A stretch of DNA of 64,000 nt from Polyangiaceae bacterium (lineage in GTDB: Bacteria; Myxococcota_A; Polyangia; Polyangiales; Polyangiaceae). Position numbers and translations under genes: made by a program. The DNA lies in the NCBI GenBank assembly GCA_947475525.1, contig CANJMI010000017.1, forward strand, positions 1 through 64,000. Direction: 5' to 3'. The notes under the pieces are model-generated. The model saw only the letters and a list, made by a program, of their open reading frames with translations. It was not told where the DNA came from and did not search any database. Position 1 is the first letter of the stretch. Each line of letters begins with the position of its first letter. Shown piece by piece: positions 50,976-59,395 of the stretch.

Positions 50976-52958
50976 TCAGGTTCGGGACGCGGTCCAGAAC
51001 CGTTCGACGTCCGCGAAGTCTTTCGTTCGTTCGGCGTTTGGAAGCGTTTCGATCAGCTTTTTACCGTAGCTTCGGGTTGTCAGCCGTCGATCGAGTACCG
51101 CCACGACGCCTCGATCCGCGCGCGTGCGCAGCAGCCGACCGAATCCTTGTTTCAGTGCGATTGCCGCGCGAGGGACGCTGTAATCGGCGAAGGGTGAGCC
51201 GCCGCGTTCGCGGATAGCGGCGCTGCGTGCCGCCACGAGCGGGTCCGTCGGCACATCGAATGGCAACCGGTCGATGACGACGAGCCGCAGTGCCGCCCCC
51301 GGGACGTCGACACCTTCCCAAAAGCTCATGGTCGCGATCAACACCGCATCTCCCGTCGCGCGGAACTGCTCGAGCAGCGTCCGCTTCGGGGCGTCCCCTT
51401 GCACGAGGCGCCTCCGTTCGGGCAGCGCGTGGGCGAGCTCGGTGGCGAACGCTCGCATCGACCGAACCGAGGTGCACAAGATGAACGCGCCGCCGGGTGT
51501 CGCGCGCACAAGCTCGGTCGTCCGTTTCGCGGCTTGGCTCGCGAAGGCCGGATCCGTGACCTCGGGGAGGTCTTCCGGCGTGTAGAGCAGCGCGGCGTTT
51601 GCGTAGTCGAGCGCCTCCAAAGCGACGAGCTCCTCGACCGGGACGTCCAGCCCTTCGGCGAGTCCAAGGCGCTCCCGAATGTACGTGAACGAGCCGTTCG
51701 CGGTCAGCGTCGCGCTCGTCAACACGAGGCCGAGTCCCCGCGCGAAGAGGCGTTCGCGCATCATCGGGCCGACGTCGATCGGCGACGAGGCGATGGAGAG
51801 CCCGGCGCCGCGGCGGTCGAGCCAACCTACCCGCGCCCGTCCAGGATAGAGCACGGCGGTCACGTCCTGGCGCAGTTGGCTCAACCGACCGCCGAGCTGC
51901 GCGAGCGACTCGTGAATCGGCCCGTGGCCGCCGAGCACCTGGACCACCACCGAGAGCGCATCGTCGAGCGCGAAGTAGGCGTCTCGCAAGGCGGGGTGCG
52001 CGTCCAGCTCCGGCAAAGGTTCGCGCCCGTCCTCTTTCGTCGAGCCCACGGTCGCATTGAGCGCCGCGAAGAGTTCATGTGCTCGCGTGCGCGCGGTCGC
52101 TATGTAGGCCGGTGGCTCCGTGCCATCGTGGAGCAAGCTCGCGCGAAGCGACCGCTCGACGTCGGCGAAGACGCGCTCAAGTCCGCCGGAGGACACGCGC
52201 GCGCCAAAAAATGTGGTGGCGACATCCTCGACCCGGTGCGCTTCGTCGAGCACGAGGACATCGTAGGGGGGCAGGACACCGCCCGGGTGCTCCCCTTTGA
52301 TCGCGAGGTCCGCAAAGAGCAGGTGATGATTCACAATCAGCAACTGGGCTTTCTCCGCGGCGCGCTTCACGCGGGTGACGTGGCACGCCTCGTAATGCTC
52401 GCATCGCGGCCCGATGCGGGTCTCACTCGAGGAGGTAACGAGAGGCCAAATCGGGTGCGATTCAGAGAGCGCGGCGAGCTCCGCGCGGTCCCCCGTGGTC
52501 GTGCTCTGCGCCCAGGCTTCGACCAGTGGCAGTGCCCGGGCCACCTCGCGCGCGGTCTGTCCGCTTTTCGTGTCCACGAAGCCGTCCCGGAGTTCGCCAA
52601 AACGTCGCAAACATAGGTAATTACCTAGGCCTTTGAGTACAACGGCGTCGATGTCGAGGCCGAGGTGCTCCTGGATCAGCGGCAGATCTTTGTTGGCGAT
52701 TTGCTCCTGCAGCGCCTTGCTCGCGGTCGAGACGACGACCCGCCGCCCACTGAGCAGCGCGGGGACGAGGTACGCGAGCGTCTTACCCGTCCCCGTGCCG
52801 GCCTCGCAAAGCAGCACCTGATCATCGCCGAGTGCGCGTTCCACCGCATCGGCCATCGCCAGCTGGCCTGCGCGTTGCTCGTAACCCACGAGTCGCGAGG
52901 CAAGGGGGCCGGTCGGGCCAAGGAGCTCCGCCGCGCGGCCATTTGCGGGGGACCTCAT
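50976..52958 (-). CDS. DinG/YoaA-type ATP-dependent helicase
   Basis: A 660-residue XPD-like superfamily 2 helicase: QRAGQLAMADAVERAL, CEAGTGTGKTLAYLVPALLSG (Walker A, split here), LVLDEAHRVED (DEAH), LTSATL, LIATMSFWEGVDVPG and LKQGFGRLLRTRADRG. This family unwinds damaged DNA or R-loops using a 4Fe-4S cluster. Only three of the expected four cluster cysteines are visible (YLCLRRF, RCEHYEAC); the position of the second is Arg (ETRIGPRC). Start at ATG 52958 follows TAGGAT by nine bases. Divergent from the parvulin gene. Confidence 0.9.
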   Translation of the reverse strand: MRSPANGRAAELLGPTGPLASRLVGYEQRAGQLAMADAVERALGDDQVLLCEAGTGTGKTLAYLVPALLSGRRVVVSTASKALQEQIANKDLPLIQEHLGLDIDAVVLKGLGNYLCLRRFGELRDGFVDTKSGQTAREVARALPLVEAWAQSTTTGDRAELAALSESHPIWPLVTSSSETRIGPRCEHYEACHVTRVKRAAEKAQLLIVNHHLLFADLAIKGEHPGGVLPPYDVLVLDEAHRVEDVATTFFGARVSSGGLERVFADVERSLRASLLHDGTEPPAYIATARTRAHELFAALNATVGSTKEDGREPLPELDAHPALRDAYFALDDALSVVVQVLGGHGPIHESLAQLGGRLSQLRQDVTAVLYPGRARVGWLDRRGAGLSIASSPIDVGPMMRERLFARGLGLVLTSATLTANGSFTYIRERLGLAEGLDVPVEELVALEALDYANAALLYTPEDLPEVTDPAFASQAAKRTTELVRATPGGAFILCTSVRSMRAFATELAHALPERRRLVQGDAPKRTLLEQFRATGDAVLIATMSFWEGVDVPGAALRLVVIDRLPFDVPTDPLVAARSAAIRERGGSPFADYSVPRAAIALKQGFGRLLRTRADRGVVAVLDRRLTTRSYGKKLIETLPNAERTKDFADVERFWTASRT

Positions 52959-52967
52959 CGCCGCTGC

Positions 52968-52973
52968 ATCCTA
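52968..52973 (-). promoter_or_regulatory. Candidate -10 element close to the start codon
   Basis: TAGGAT on the minus strand, nine bases before the ATG at 52958, without a Shine-Dalgarno. Confidence 0.3.
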
Positions 52974-53045
52974 AGCCTCGAACGTCGAATCCCAAAGTGC
53001 GACTTCTCCACCCGAGTCACCCGTGTTATCTCCCCGCCCAGACGC

Positions 53046-54770
53046 ATGTCCCGCTCCGTAAAACAGTACATTTGGGGCGCCGTGATCCTCGCGATCGCGA
53101 TGGTGTTCGTCATGCAGTTTCGCCCCGGGGCGCAGCTACAGGGTGCGGGCGCCGAAGCTGTGGAACCTTCTTGCGCGGTAGAGAGCGAGGGACGCTGCAT
53201 CGTGACGCAGTCCGACTTCCTCGCGGCCTTCCGCCTCGTCGCGTCTGGGAACGTCGAAGAGGATTCGAAGCGCGAGACGATTCGGCAGCTCGTCCTCGAA
53301 GGTTTGGTTCAGCGCTGGTTGCTCCTCGAGGACGCGACGCGACTTGGCATCGCCGTCTCTGAAGAGGACGTGTCTCGCGAGCTCGGTCGAAGTCTCGTGC
53401 GCGTGTCGCTGCCGGCGGACCACGAGAACGACATGCTCTCTTACCAACTCGGTCTGTCGCAGCTCGACGGCGCAGCGCGTGCGGTCCCGTTCAAGGATCC
53501 GAAGACCGAGAAGTTCGATTACGAGCGTTACAAAAAATGGGTTCAACGGGTGTCAGGCAAGACGCTCCAGGACTTCCGCGAATACGCGACGAACGAAGAA
53601 CTCGCGGCGCGCATGCGCTCGATCATCAAGTCTCGCGCGCGCATTTCGGATGACGAGGCCCATGCCGAGTTCGCGGTGACGAACTCGAAGATCGTCATCG
53701 AACACGTTCAGTTGAGCCGCGATTGGTACGGGCGCCAGGTCGAGTCTTCCGATGAGGCCGTCTCGAAGTGGGCGGCCACCAACGCGAAGGAGCTCGACGA
53801 GGCTTTCGAGAGCAAAAAGGACGAGTTTGCGCCGTCTTGCCGCAAGGCGCGTCACATCCTCGTGCGTGTCGATGACTCCGGCGACAAGGAGGTCGCGAAG
53901 AAGAAGGCCCGCGAGAAGCTCGACTCCGCGCGCAAGCTCCTCGACGGCAAAGAGTCTTTCGCGGACGTCGCTCGCGCCTTCAGCGAGGACTCGTACTCGG
54001 CGGCTCAAGGCGGAGACCTGGGTTGCTTTGCGGCCGGCAAGCTCGTTCGACCGAACACCGCGAAGGCTGTCGACGATGCGGTTTACGCGACCGACAAAGG
54101 CAAGGTCAGTGGCGTCGTCGAATCGAATGTCGGCCTGCACCTCGTCACCGTCGATGCGCTCTTCGAAGGCGCTGCCGCCGAGAAGGAAGGCCGCTTCCAG
54201 ATCGCTCGCGAGCGTTTCCTCAAGGTCGAGGCCGATCGCTTGGGCGCTGAAGCGGCGAAGGAGATTGGCGCAGCTGCAAACGGTGGCAAGACGCTTCAGC
54301 AAGCGACCGATGCCCACCTCGCCGCGCACCCGGTCAAGGGCGCCAAGGTCGAGGACGCTGACCGCCCGAAGGTGGAGACCAGCAGCGAATTCACGATGGC
54401 AGGGCCGCCTTTCCCAGGCGTCGAGAGCCCTCTCCAGGCGGCGCATGCGCTCTTCCAACTCGAGGTCGGCAGCGTGCTCGTCGATCCGATCAAGACCTAC
54501 ACCGGATTTGCTGTCGCGCGCCTCAAGGAGAAGAAGCCCCTCGACCCGAAGGAGTGGGACGAGAAGCGCGCTCAGATCATCGACTCGCTGCGCCAAGAAA
54601 AGCAGCGCGACGCGTTGATCGCGTACGTCCACTTGCTCCGCGAGAAGTACGCGAAGACCATCACGTACACCACGAAGGAAGAGAAGAAGCCGGCCAAGTC
54701 CGAGCGCAAGAAGGGCGAGCCGCCGCCGGCGTTGGTGCCTCAGCCCGTAGGCAGCCCCTTCGACGAGTGA
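53046..54770 (+). CDS. PpiD/SurA-like parvulin peptidyl-prolyl isomerase
   Basis: A 574-residue membrane-anchored chaperone: N-terminal helix (YIWGAVILAIAMVFVMQF), a SurA-N-like helical region, and a parvulin domain in the middle (RKARHILVRVDDSG, FADVARAFSEDSYSAAQGGDLG, GVVESNVGLHLVTVDA). A second parvulin-like segment may follow. It should help fold outer-membrane or periplasmic proteins. The tail is Lys/Pro-rich. The ATG at 53046 begins the membrane segment. Its 3' side holds a 73-bp tandem repeat. Confidence 0.9.
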   Translation: MSRSVKQYIWGAVILAIAMVFVMQFRPGAQLQGAGAEAVEPSCAVESEGRCIVTQSDFLAAFRLVASGNVEEDSKRETIRQLVLEGLVQRWLLLEDATRLGIAVSEEDVSRELGRSLVRVSLPADHENDMLSYQLGLSQLDGAARAVPFKDPKTEKFDYERYKKWVQRVSGKTLQDFREYATNEELAARMRSIIKSRARISDDEAHAEFAVTNSKIVIEHVQLSRDWYGRQVESSDEAVSKWAATNAKELDEAFESKKDEFAPSCRKARHILVRVDDSGDKEVAKKKAREKLDSARKLLDGKESFADVARAFSEDSYSAAQGGDLGCFAAGKLVRPNTAKAVDDAVYATDKGKVSGVVESNVGLHLVTVDALFEGAAAEKEGRFQIARERFLKVEADRLGAEAAKEIGAAANGGKTLQQATDAHLAAHPVKGAKVEDADRPKVETSSEFTMAGPPFPGVESPLQAAHALFQLEVGSVLVDPIKTYTGFAVARLKEKKPLDPKEWDEKRAQIIDSLRQEKQRDALIAYVHLLREKYAKTITYTTKEEKKPAKSERKKGEPPPALVPQPVGSPFDE

Positions 54771-55030
54771 GAGCCCCTGCGAGGAGTCACGGCGATGTCG
54801 TCGTTGCTTCCGTGCGGTCCGGTCCTCACGTACTGGAAGTACGCTGCGGTCCGGTCCTGCGTCGCGCCTTGACCTCGCCGCGCCTCTCGCAGGGGCGCAT
54901 GCTGGGCTTCAGGGCGATGTCTTCGTTGCTCCTTGCGGTGCGGTCCTGCGTCGCGCCTCTCGCAGGGGCGCATGCTGGGCTTCAGGGCGATGTCTTCGTT
55001 GCTCCTTGCGGTCCGGTGCTCACGTACGGG
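54771..55030. repeat. Intergenic repeat region between convergent genes
   Basis: A 260-base region after the parvulin stop and before the CyaY stop. It holds two copies of a 73-bp unit (54881-54953 and 54954-55026; the first 59 bases are identical) and a diverged third copy upstream (about 54790-54870). Shared core words are GGCGATGTC, TCGTTGCT and GCGGTCCGGT. No gene is convincing; short open frames through it are repeat artefacts. Confidence 0.85.
54829..54843. terminator. Hairpin within the repeat region
   Basis: CGTACT, GGA, AGTACG: a 6-bp perfect stem with a three-base loop. It lies 60 bases after the parvulin gene. No T-tract, so at best a weak or rho-assisted terminator. Confidence 0.3.
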
Positions 55031-55357
55031 TCACGCTAGCTCGATGGTGCGACCGAGCTTGTTGCCGAGCATCCGCGACACCGTGGTCCAGAGCTCGTCG
55101 CCACCGGTCGTGCGCCACGCCTTCGCGTCGCTGTCGTAGTCGAAGTGCCAGGCGTTGCGTTCGGCCGCCATCCAGATTTGCCGAGCCGCGCGGTGGCTGT
55201 TCACGACGTATTTCGTTTCGTCTTCGAACACGATCGACATGACGCCACTTTGCAGATCGGGATCGACCGCGTCGCCGCACGCGATCACCGCCTCGAGCAT
55301 GCGGTTCAGTTCAGCGTCAGCAAGGCGTTCGAATTCGGGCTCGGGCAGGGGGGGCAT
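55031..55357 (-). CDS. cyaY: Frataxin-like iron-sulfur assembly protein CyaY
   Basis: A 108-residue frataxin homologue: FERLADAELNRMLEAV first helix, SGVMSIVFEDETKYVVNSH sheet strands, RQIWMAAERNAWHFDYD (the conserved Trp and HFD) and DELWTTVSRMLGNKLG last helix. Frataxins regulate IscS-based Fe-S cluster assembly. The acidic ridge of the first helix is weaker than in E. coli CyaY. Isc genes are not in the window. It starts 17 bases after the cysteine-rich lipoprotein gene and is probably co-transcribed with it. Confidence 0.92.
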   Translation of the reverse strand: MPPLPEPEFERLADAELNRMLEAVIACGDAVDPDLQSGVMSIVFEDETKYVVNSHRAARQIWMAAERNAWHFDYDSDAKAWRTTGGDELWTTVSRMLGNKLGRTIELA

Positions 55358-55374
55358 CGCAGGAGACCTCTACC

Positions 55375-55989
55375 TCACTTTCCGAGGGGCGGCACGCAGC
55401 TCCCCTGACTCGGCGCGGTGAGCGGAGCCTTGCAGTCGGGTTCGGGGTCCTTCGGCGCGGCCCCGCCGGCTCCACCGCTACCGGCATCGGCGAAGACGCG
55501 ACACAGTCCGACCTGCCCCGTGCCGAACTTGGGAAGCATCTTCGTGTCGCAGGTCGCGCCCTCGGCGCAATCGCCGTCGTCGCAGCAATAAGTAAGGCAT
55601 TTTGCGCCGACGCACGTCGTGCCGCTCTTGCAGTAGGCCTTCTGTGGCCCACATGACGCGCAGGGCTCCAAGGTGTTGCTGCCGCCGTAGCAGACGAAGG
55701 CGAGGTGCTCGTAGTCGGTGTCGCAGGTCTCGCCTTCGAGGCATCCGTCATTCGTCACGGGGTTGCAGCTGAAGGTCGCGGGCGCGCCGCCTGCGCCAAC
55801 GCTCGTGGCGAACGTCGAGCTCGCGACCGCCGATGAGCCGCTCGATGCGAGGTCGCTGGAGCTGGATGCTGCACTCGCGACAAGCGCCGTCTCCGCGCTG
55901 CGGCAGCCCGACCAGAGCACGACGAAGGCTACGGTTCCGAGGGAAATTCCACGAAGTTGCGCCGTTGAGCTTGCATGAGAACTCACCAT
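55375..55989 (-). CDS. Cysteine-rich putative lipoprotein
   Basis: A 204-residue protein with leader GTVAFVVLWSGC (lipobox), a long Ser/Ala linker and then some 14 cysteines in short spacing: CNPVTNDGCLEGETCDTDYE, CASCGPQKAYC, CLTYCCDDGDCAEGATC. The DGCLEGETC and DCAEGATC units are common in secreted myxobacterial proteins. A Gly-rich stretch and CVPPLGK end the protein. Function unknown. First gene of a pair with cyaY. Confidence 0.78.
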   Translation of the reverse strand: MVSSHASSTAQLRGISLGTVAFVVLWSGCRSAETALVASAASSSSDLASSGSSAVASSTFATSVGAGGAPATFSCNPVTNDGCLEGETCDTDYEHLAFVCYGGSNTLEPCASCGPQKAYCKSGTTCVGAKCLTYCCDDGDCAEGATCDTKMLPKFGTGQVGLCRVFADAGSGGAGGAAPKDPEPDCKAPLTAPSQGSCVPPLGK

Positions 55990-56089
55990 TAAGAATCATC
56001 ACGGTCGGCCCCGCGCAGCAAGCGCGCCGGGTGAGCGAGCGCCCCGGAGCGGAACGCATCACTTGATCGCGGGCGGTGCACTCGGCCGG

Positions 56090-57550
56090 TCAAGCTTCGC
56101 GCGGGCGGCCAGGTTCTCTCGTCCGGAAGGGGAGGCACAGCGTGAAGGTGGCGCCGCCGCCTGGCGTCTCCCGGTGTTCGAGCGTGCCGCCGTGCGCTTT
56201 CGCGACGCGACTGACGATCGTGAGGCCGAGCCCGGTGCCGCGCGCCCGTGTCGTGAAGAAGGGCGTGAAAAGACGCTCCTTTGCCGCGTCGGAAACTCCG
56301 GGGCCTCGGTCCAGCACATCCACCCGCAAGTGCGACGTCGAGCGCGTCGCGACGAGGTCGATGGTCATCGGGGCGGACTCGGTCTGCAGGGCATTGACGA
56401 GCAGGTTCTCGACCGCGCTCCTGACGAGCTGCACGTCGCAGTGGAAGCCGCCGAGCTCCCCTTCGCTGCGAATCACCACGGCGTGTTCGGACGGGGTGGC
56501 CGCTCTTGCGCTCTCGAGCGCCGCGCCCAAGAGAATCGCAACATCCGTCGAGCCGTAACGCAACGACAGTGGAGCCGCGAACTCAAGGAAATCACCGACG
56601 ATCCGCCGCAGTGTCTCCGCTTCTTCTTGGAGGATCGCGAGCAACTCAGCGCTGTGTCCGACAGGGTTTGCTCCGAGCTCGCGTCGCAAGCCGCTGAGGG
56701 CGTTGAACATCACCGCGACGGGATTGCGGACCTCATGCGCGACGACCGCGGACATTTCACCTAATGCCGCGAGGCGCTCGCGCTCGACGAGCTCCGCCTG
56801 GGTCGAAGCGAGCTTATTTGCTGACATCTCGAGCGCGAGTGAGGTCTCGACGAACTGAAGTCCGACGCCGATGCCGATCACGAGCACCACGACCATCGAG
56901 GCTATCTCCAGGGTGTAGGGCGTGTGGATTATCTGCGCAGCGGCGAGGCTGTCCAACACCCCAGCGAACAGCAGGACGCTGAGCCCGATGCAGGAGGGTG
57001 CGGCGTTGCGATCCCCTCGATACCAGCGTTGTCCGCAGCGAAACGCGAGCAGCGCCATCGCGACGCTGAAGTACGCGTAGGCCGCCATCCCGAGTGGCGA
57101 CGGCATGGCATCGCGGTAGACGAGGCCGAACCACGCCGTGCGAGTGACGACCTCGTCCGTGACGATCAGGCCCGGCACCCACGCGACGAGCGCGAAGGCG
57201 AGCGAGCCGCCCATGGTCACGCGCTCGGGGAGGTTGGACATACGCTCGGTGAGTGCGAAGTCGAACAGGCCCCAGGCCACGCCGTAGATGGGCAGCACGG
57301 TCATCGTGAATCGGGCGGCGCGCACCACGGTGAGCGGGCTCAGCGACAATCCGACGACGGCGTTGGCGGCGCAAAAGAGGGCGGCCATGATCGAGCCGAG
57401 CGCGTACCAGCGGAGTGCGCGCAGCCGCCGACCGCGTGAAATGGCGAGGCCGACGAGGCCTGCGATCACGTTGACGAGGGCGGCGGAGATCGATATCGCG
57501 GCCGCTACCCTCATTGCGCGGGCATGCGCGGGCGCGTCCGGTGAAGGCAT
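56090..57550 (-). CDS. Membrane sensor histidine kinase
   Basis: A 486-residue kinase with about six to seven N-terminal hydrophobic helices (AAAISISAALVNVIAGLVGL and so on, to about residue 235) as sensor. A coiled region leads to the H-box VVAHEVRNPVAVM, then ENLLVNALQ (N), DRGPGVSD (G1), FTPFFTTRARGTGLGL (F/G2). It autophosphorylates on His and passes phosphate to an unknown regulator. The NtrC-type protein at 45461 is a possible but distant partner. An orphan kinase locus; ubiB lies upstream on the same strand. Confidence 0.92.
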   Translation of the reverse strand: MPSPDAPAHARAMRVAAAISISAALVNVIAGLVGLAISRGRRLRALRWYALGSIMAALFCAANAVVGLSLSPLTVVRAARFTMTVLPIYGVAWGLFDFALTERMSNLPERVTMGGSLAFALVAWVPGLIVTDEVVTRTAWFGLVYRDAMPSPLGMAAYAYFSVAMALLAFRCGQRWYRGDRNAAPSCIGLSVLLFAGVLDSLAAAQIIHTPYTLEIASMVVVLVIGIGVGLQFVETSLALEMSANKLASTQAELVERERLAALGEMSAVVAHEVRNPVAVMFNALSGLRRELGANPVGHSAELLAILQEEAETLRRIVGDFLEFAAPLSLRYGSTDVAILLGAALESARAATPSEHAVVIRSEGELGGFHCDVQLVRSAVENLLVNALQTESAPMTIDLVATRSTSHLRVDVLDRGPGVSDAAKERLFTPFFTTRARGTGLGLTIVSRVAKAHGGTLEHRETPGGGATFTLCLPFRTREPGRPREA

Positions 57551-57575
57551 GCGTGCGGTGGCGTCATGGCGTTCA

Positions 57576-59279
57576 CTACCAAATTTCGTTGCGAATCCGC
57601 AGTAAGACGCGCCCGCCTATGAGCGACCCGAAGGTGAAAAACCCAAGCTGCGCGCGAGCGGCCCAGAGTTGGGTTGCCGTGAGCGGCTCGAGCAGGATGC
57701 CAAGGACCCAGAGCGCGAGCGCGGTCACCAGCAAAAGTGACCGGTTGACCATTCGCCGCTGGAGGAGCAGCCGGCGCTCGATGTGGGGATCATTGACCTG
57801 CACGCCGAGGTTGCGGTCGTCGATCTGTTGCAGGATCTGCTGCAGGCTTCCCGGCAGGCGCCGCCCGAGCTTGCCGAACGCGTGCATCGTGTCGACGGCC
57901 GTCCGCAGGAGCGCTTCGGGCTGGTAACGCTTTGCGATCAGGTTTTCGACGTACGGTTGGCACGCGGCGATGATGTCGAGGTGGGGGCTTATCTGCTTGC
58001 CGATCCCTTCGACCGTCATCAGCGCCTTGAAAAACATCGTGTAATCCGGCGGGACACGCACCCGGTGGCGCATGGCTCCGTCCACGATGTCGCGTAGCAC
58101 CGCGCCGAAATCGACGTCCGCGAGCGACGTCGACGAGAGGTGCTGATCCATCAGCTCGCTTACGTCGCGTTCCCAGGCGCTATAGTTGACGGATTCGGAC
58201 TTGACGCTGAGGTCGTAGAGCGAGCGCGCGACGCCTTCGTAGCTACGCAAGCTGAGGTTTAACAGCAAGTCGGCGAGCGATTCGCGCATCGCCGGGCTCA
58301 TGCGTCCGACGAGGCCGAAGTCGATGAGACCGATGCGCGAGTCGTCGAGGACGAAGAGGTTTCCCGGATGGAGATCACCGTGAAAAACGCCATCTTCGAA
58401 GACCTGCTTGAACAACATGCGGACGACCTCGTTCGCGATGGCGTCCATGTCGTGCCCTCCAACGGCGTCGATGATCTTCACCCCGTAGAGGCGCTCCATC
58501 ACGAGCACGCGGTCGCGGCTCCACTCGACGTACACCTTGGGGATGTGGATGCGCTCCCAGTTCGCGAAATTTCGCGAAAACCGGGCTGAATTGCGCGCTT
58601 CCCCGGTAAAATCGAGCTCGCGTCGAATCGCGCGATCGAACTCGAGCGCGATGGCCGTCGGCTCGAAGGCTGCGGCTTCGGGGAACGTCTCTTCGAGCTG
58701 GCGCGCGAAGAAGTGCAAAATGTTGAGGTCGGCCTCGATGGCCTCGCGCACGCCGGGGCGCTGCACCTTGATCACCACGCTCTCGCCGGTCTTCAGCCGC
58801 GCGGTGTGAACCTGGGCGATGCTCGCGCAGGCGAGCGGGGCCTCGCTGAACTCGTCGAAGAGGGCTTCGACCGATTGGCCGAGGTTTGACTCGATGACCT
58901 TTCGAATTTCGGCGACGGCGATCGGACTCACGTTGTCCTGCAAGCAAGTGAGCGCGCTGCAGTACTCGGCGGGGATCAGATCCTGGCGCGTCGAGAGGAT
59001 TTGCCCGAGCTTGACGAAGGTCGGACCGAGTTCTTGAAGGACGAGCGGTAGCCGTTCTGCGAGGCCGAGCCCATCGGGCGCGGGCTCGACGGCGGGCAGC
59101 TCGGCGGTGAGATCCCGCAGCTCCGCAGCGAGGGCCTTGTCGTTCTTCAGCATGCCGCGAACGAGGTGCCCGAAGCCGTGGCGTATCAACACCACCGAGA
59201 TATGACGCATCCGCCCGAGGTCTTTTATCGCGGAGCGCGCGGCACGCAGGTTCTGAAGAAGGCTTCGGGTTGTCGACAT
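57576..59279 (-). CDS. UbiB/ABC1 (AarF) family atypical kinase
   Basis: A 567-residue protein of the UbiB family, atypical kinases needed for ubiquinone or other lipid metabolism. Visible: the KxGQ motif in PTFVKLGQILSTRQDLIP, the Ala-rich loop LACASIAQVH, VVIKVQRPGV, FHGDLHPGNLFVL and IDFGLVGRM, and two C-terminal membrane helices (LLLVTALALWVLGILL). ATG 59279 is chosen. It ends 25 bases before the histidine kinase gene and is divergent from the XdhC operon. Confidence 0.92.
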   Translation of the reverse strand: MSTTRSLLQNLRAARSAIKDLGRMRHISVVLIRHGFGHLVRGMLKNDKALAAELRDLTAELPAVEPAPDGLGLAERLPLVLQELGPTFVKLGQILSTRQDLIPAEYCSALTCLQDNVSPIAVAEIRKVIESNLGQSVEALFDEFSEAPLACASIAQVHTARLKTGESVVIKVQRPGVREAIEADLNILHFFARQLEETFPEAAAFEPTAIALEFDRAIRRELDFTGEARNSARFSRNFANWERIHIPKVYVEWSRDRVLVMERLYGVKIIDAVGGHDMDAIANEVVRMLFKQVFEDGVFHGDLHPGNLFVLDDSRIGLIDFGLVGRMSPAMRESLADLLLNLSLRSYEGVARSLYDLSVKSESVNYSAWERDVSELMDQHLSSTSLADVDFGAVLRDIVDGAMRHRVRVPPDYTMFFKALMTVEGIGKQISPHLDIIAACQPYVENLIAKRYQPEALLRTAVDTMHAFGKLGRRLPGSLQQILQQIDDRNLGVQVNDPHIERRLLLQRRMVNRSLLLVTALALWVLGILLEPLTATQLWAARAQLGFFTFGSLIGGRVLLRIRNEIW

Positions 59280-59381
59280 GGGCACGCTTGGTGCGCGGGA
59301 GCCGCGCGGCGGGTGGGCGAGGTTAGCCTGAAGCCGCGCGCGGGTCAGCACGCGTCGTCTTGTGCCGCGGCGAACCGCGAG

Positions 59382-59387
59382 TAGACT
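59382..59387 (+). promoter_or_regulatory. Candidate -10 element of the molybdenum hydroxylase operon
   Basis: TAGACT, eight bases before the ATG at 59396. It would give a very short leader. Confidence 0.35.
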
Positions 59388-59395
59388 CGCGGCCA

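Noticed and set aside
54881-55026. 73-bp tandem repeat as CRISPR or as small coding genes
   Set aside because: Copies abut with no variable spacers, and frames through them have no start site or conserved protein.
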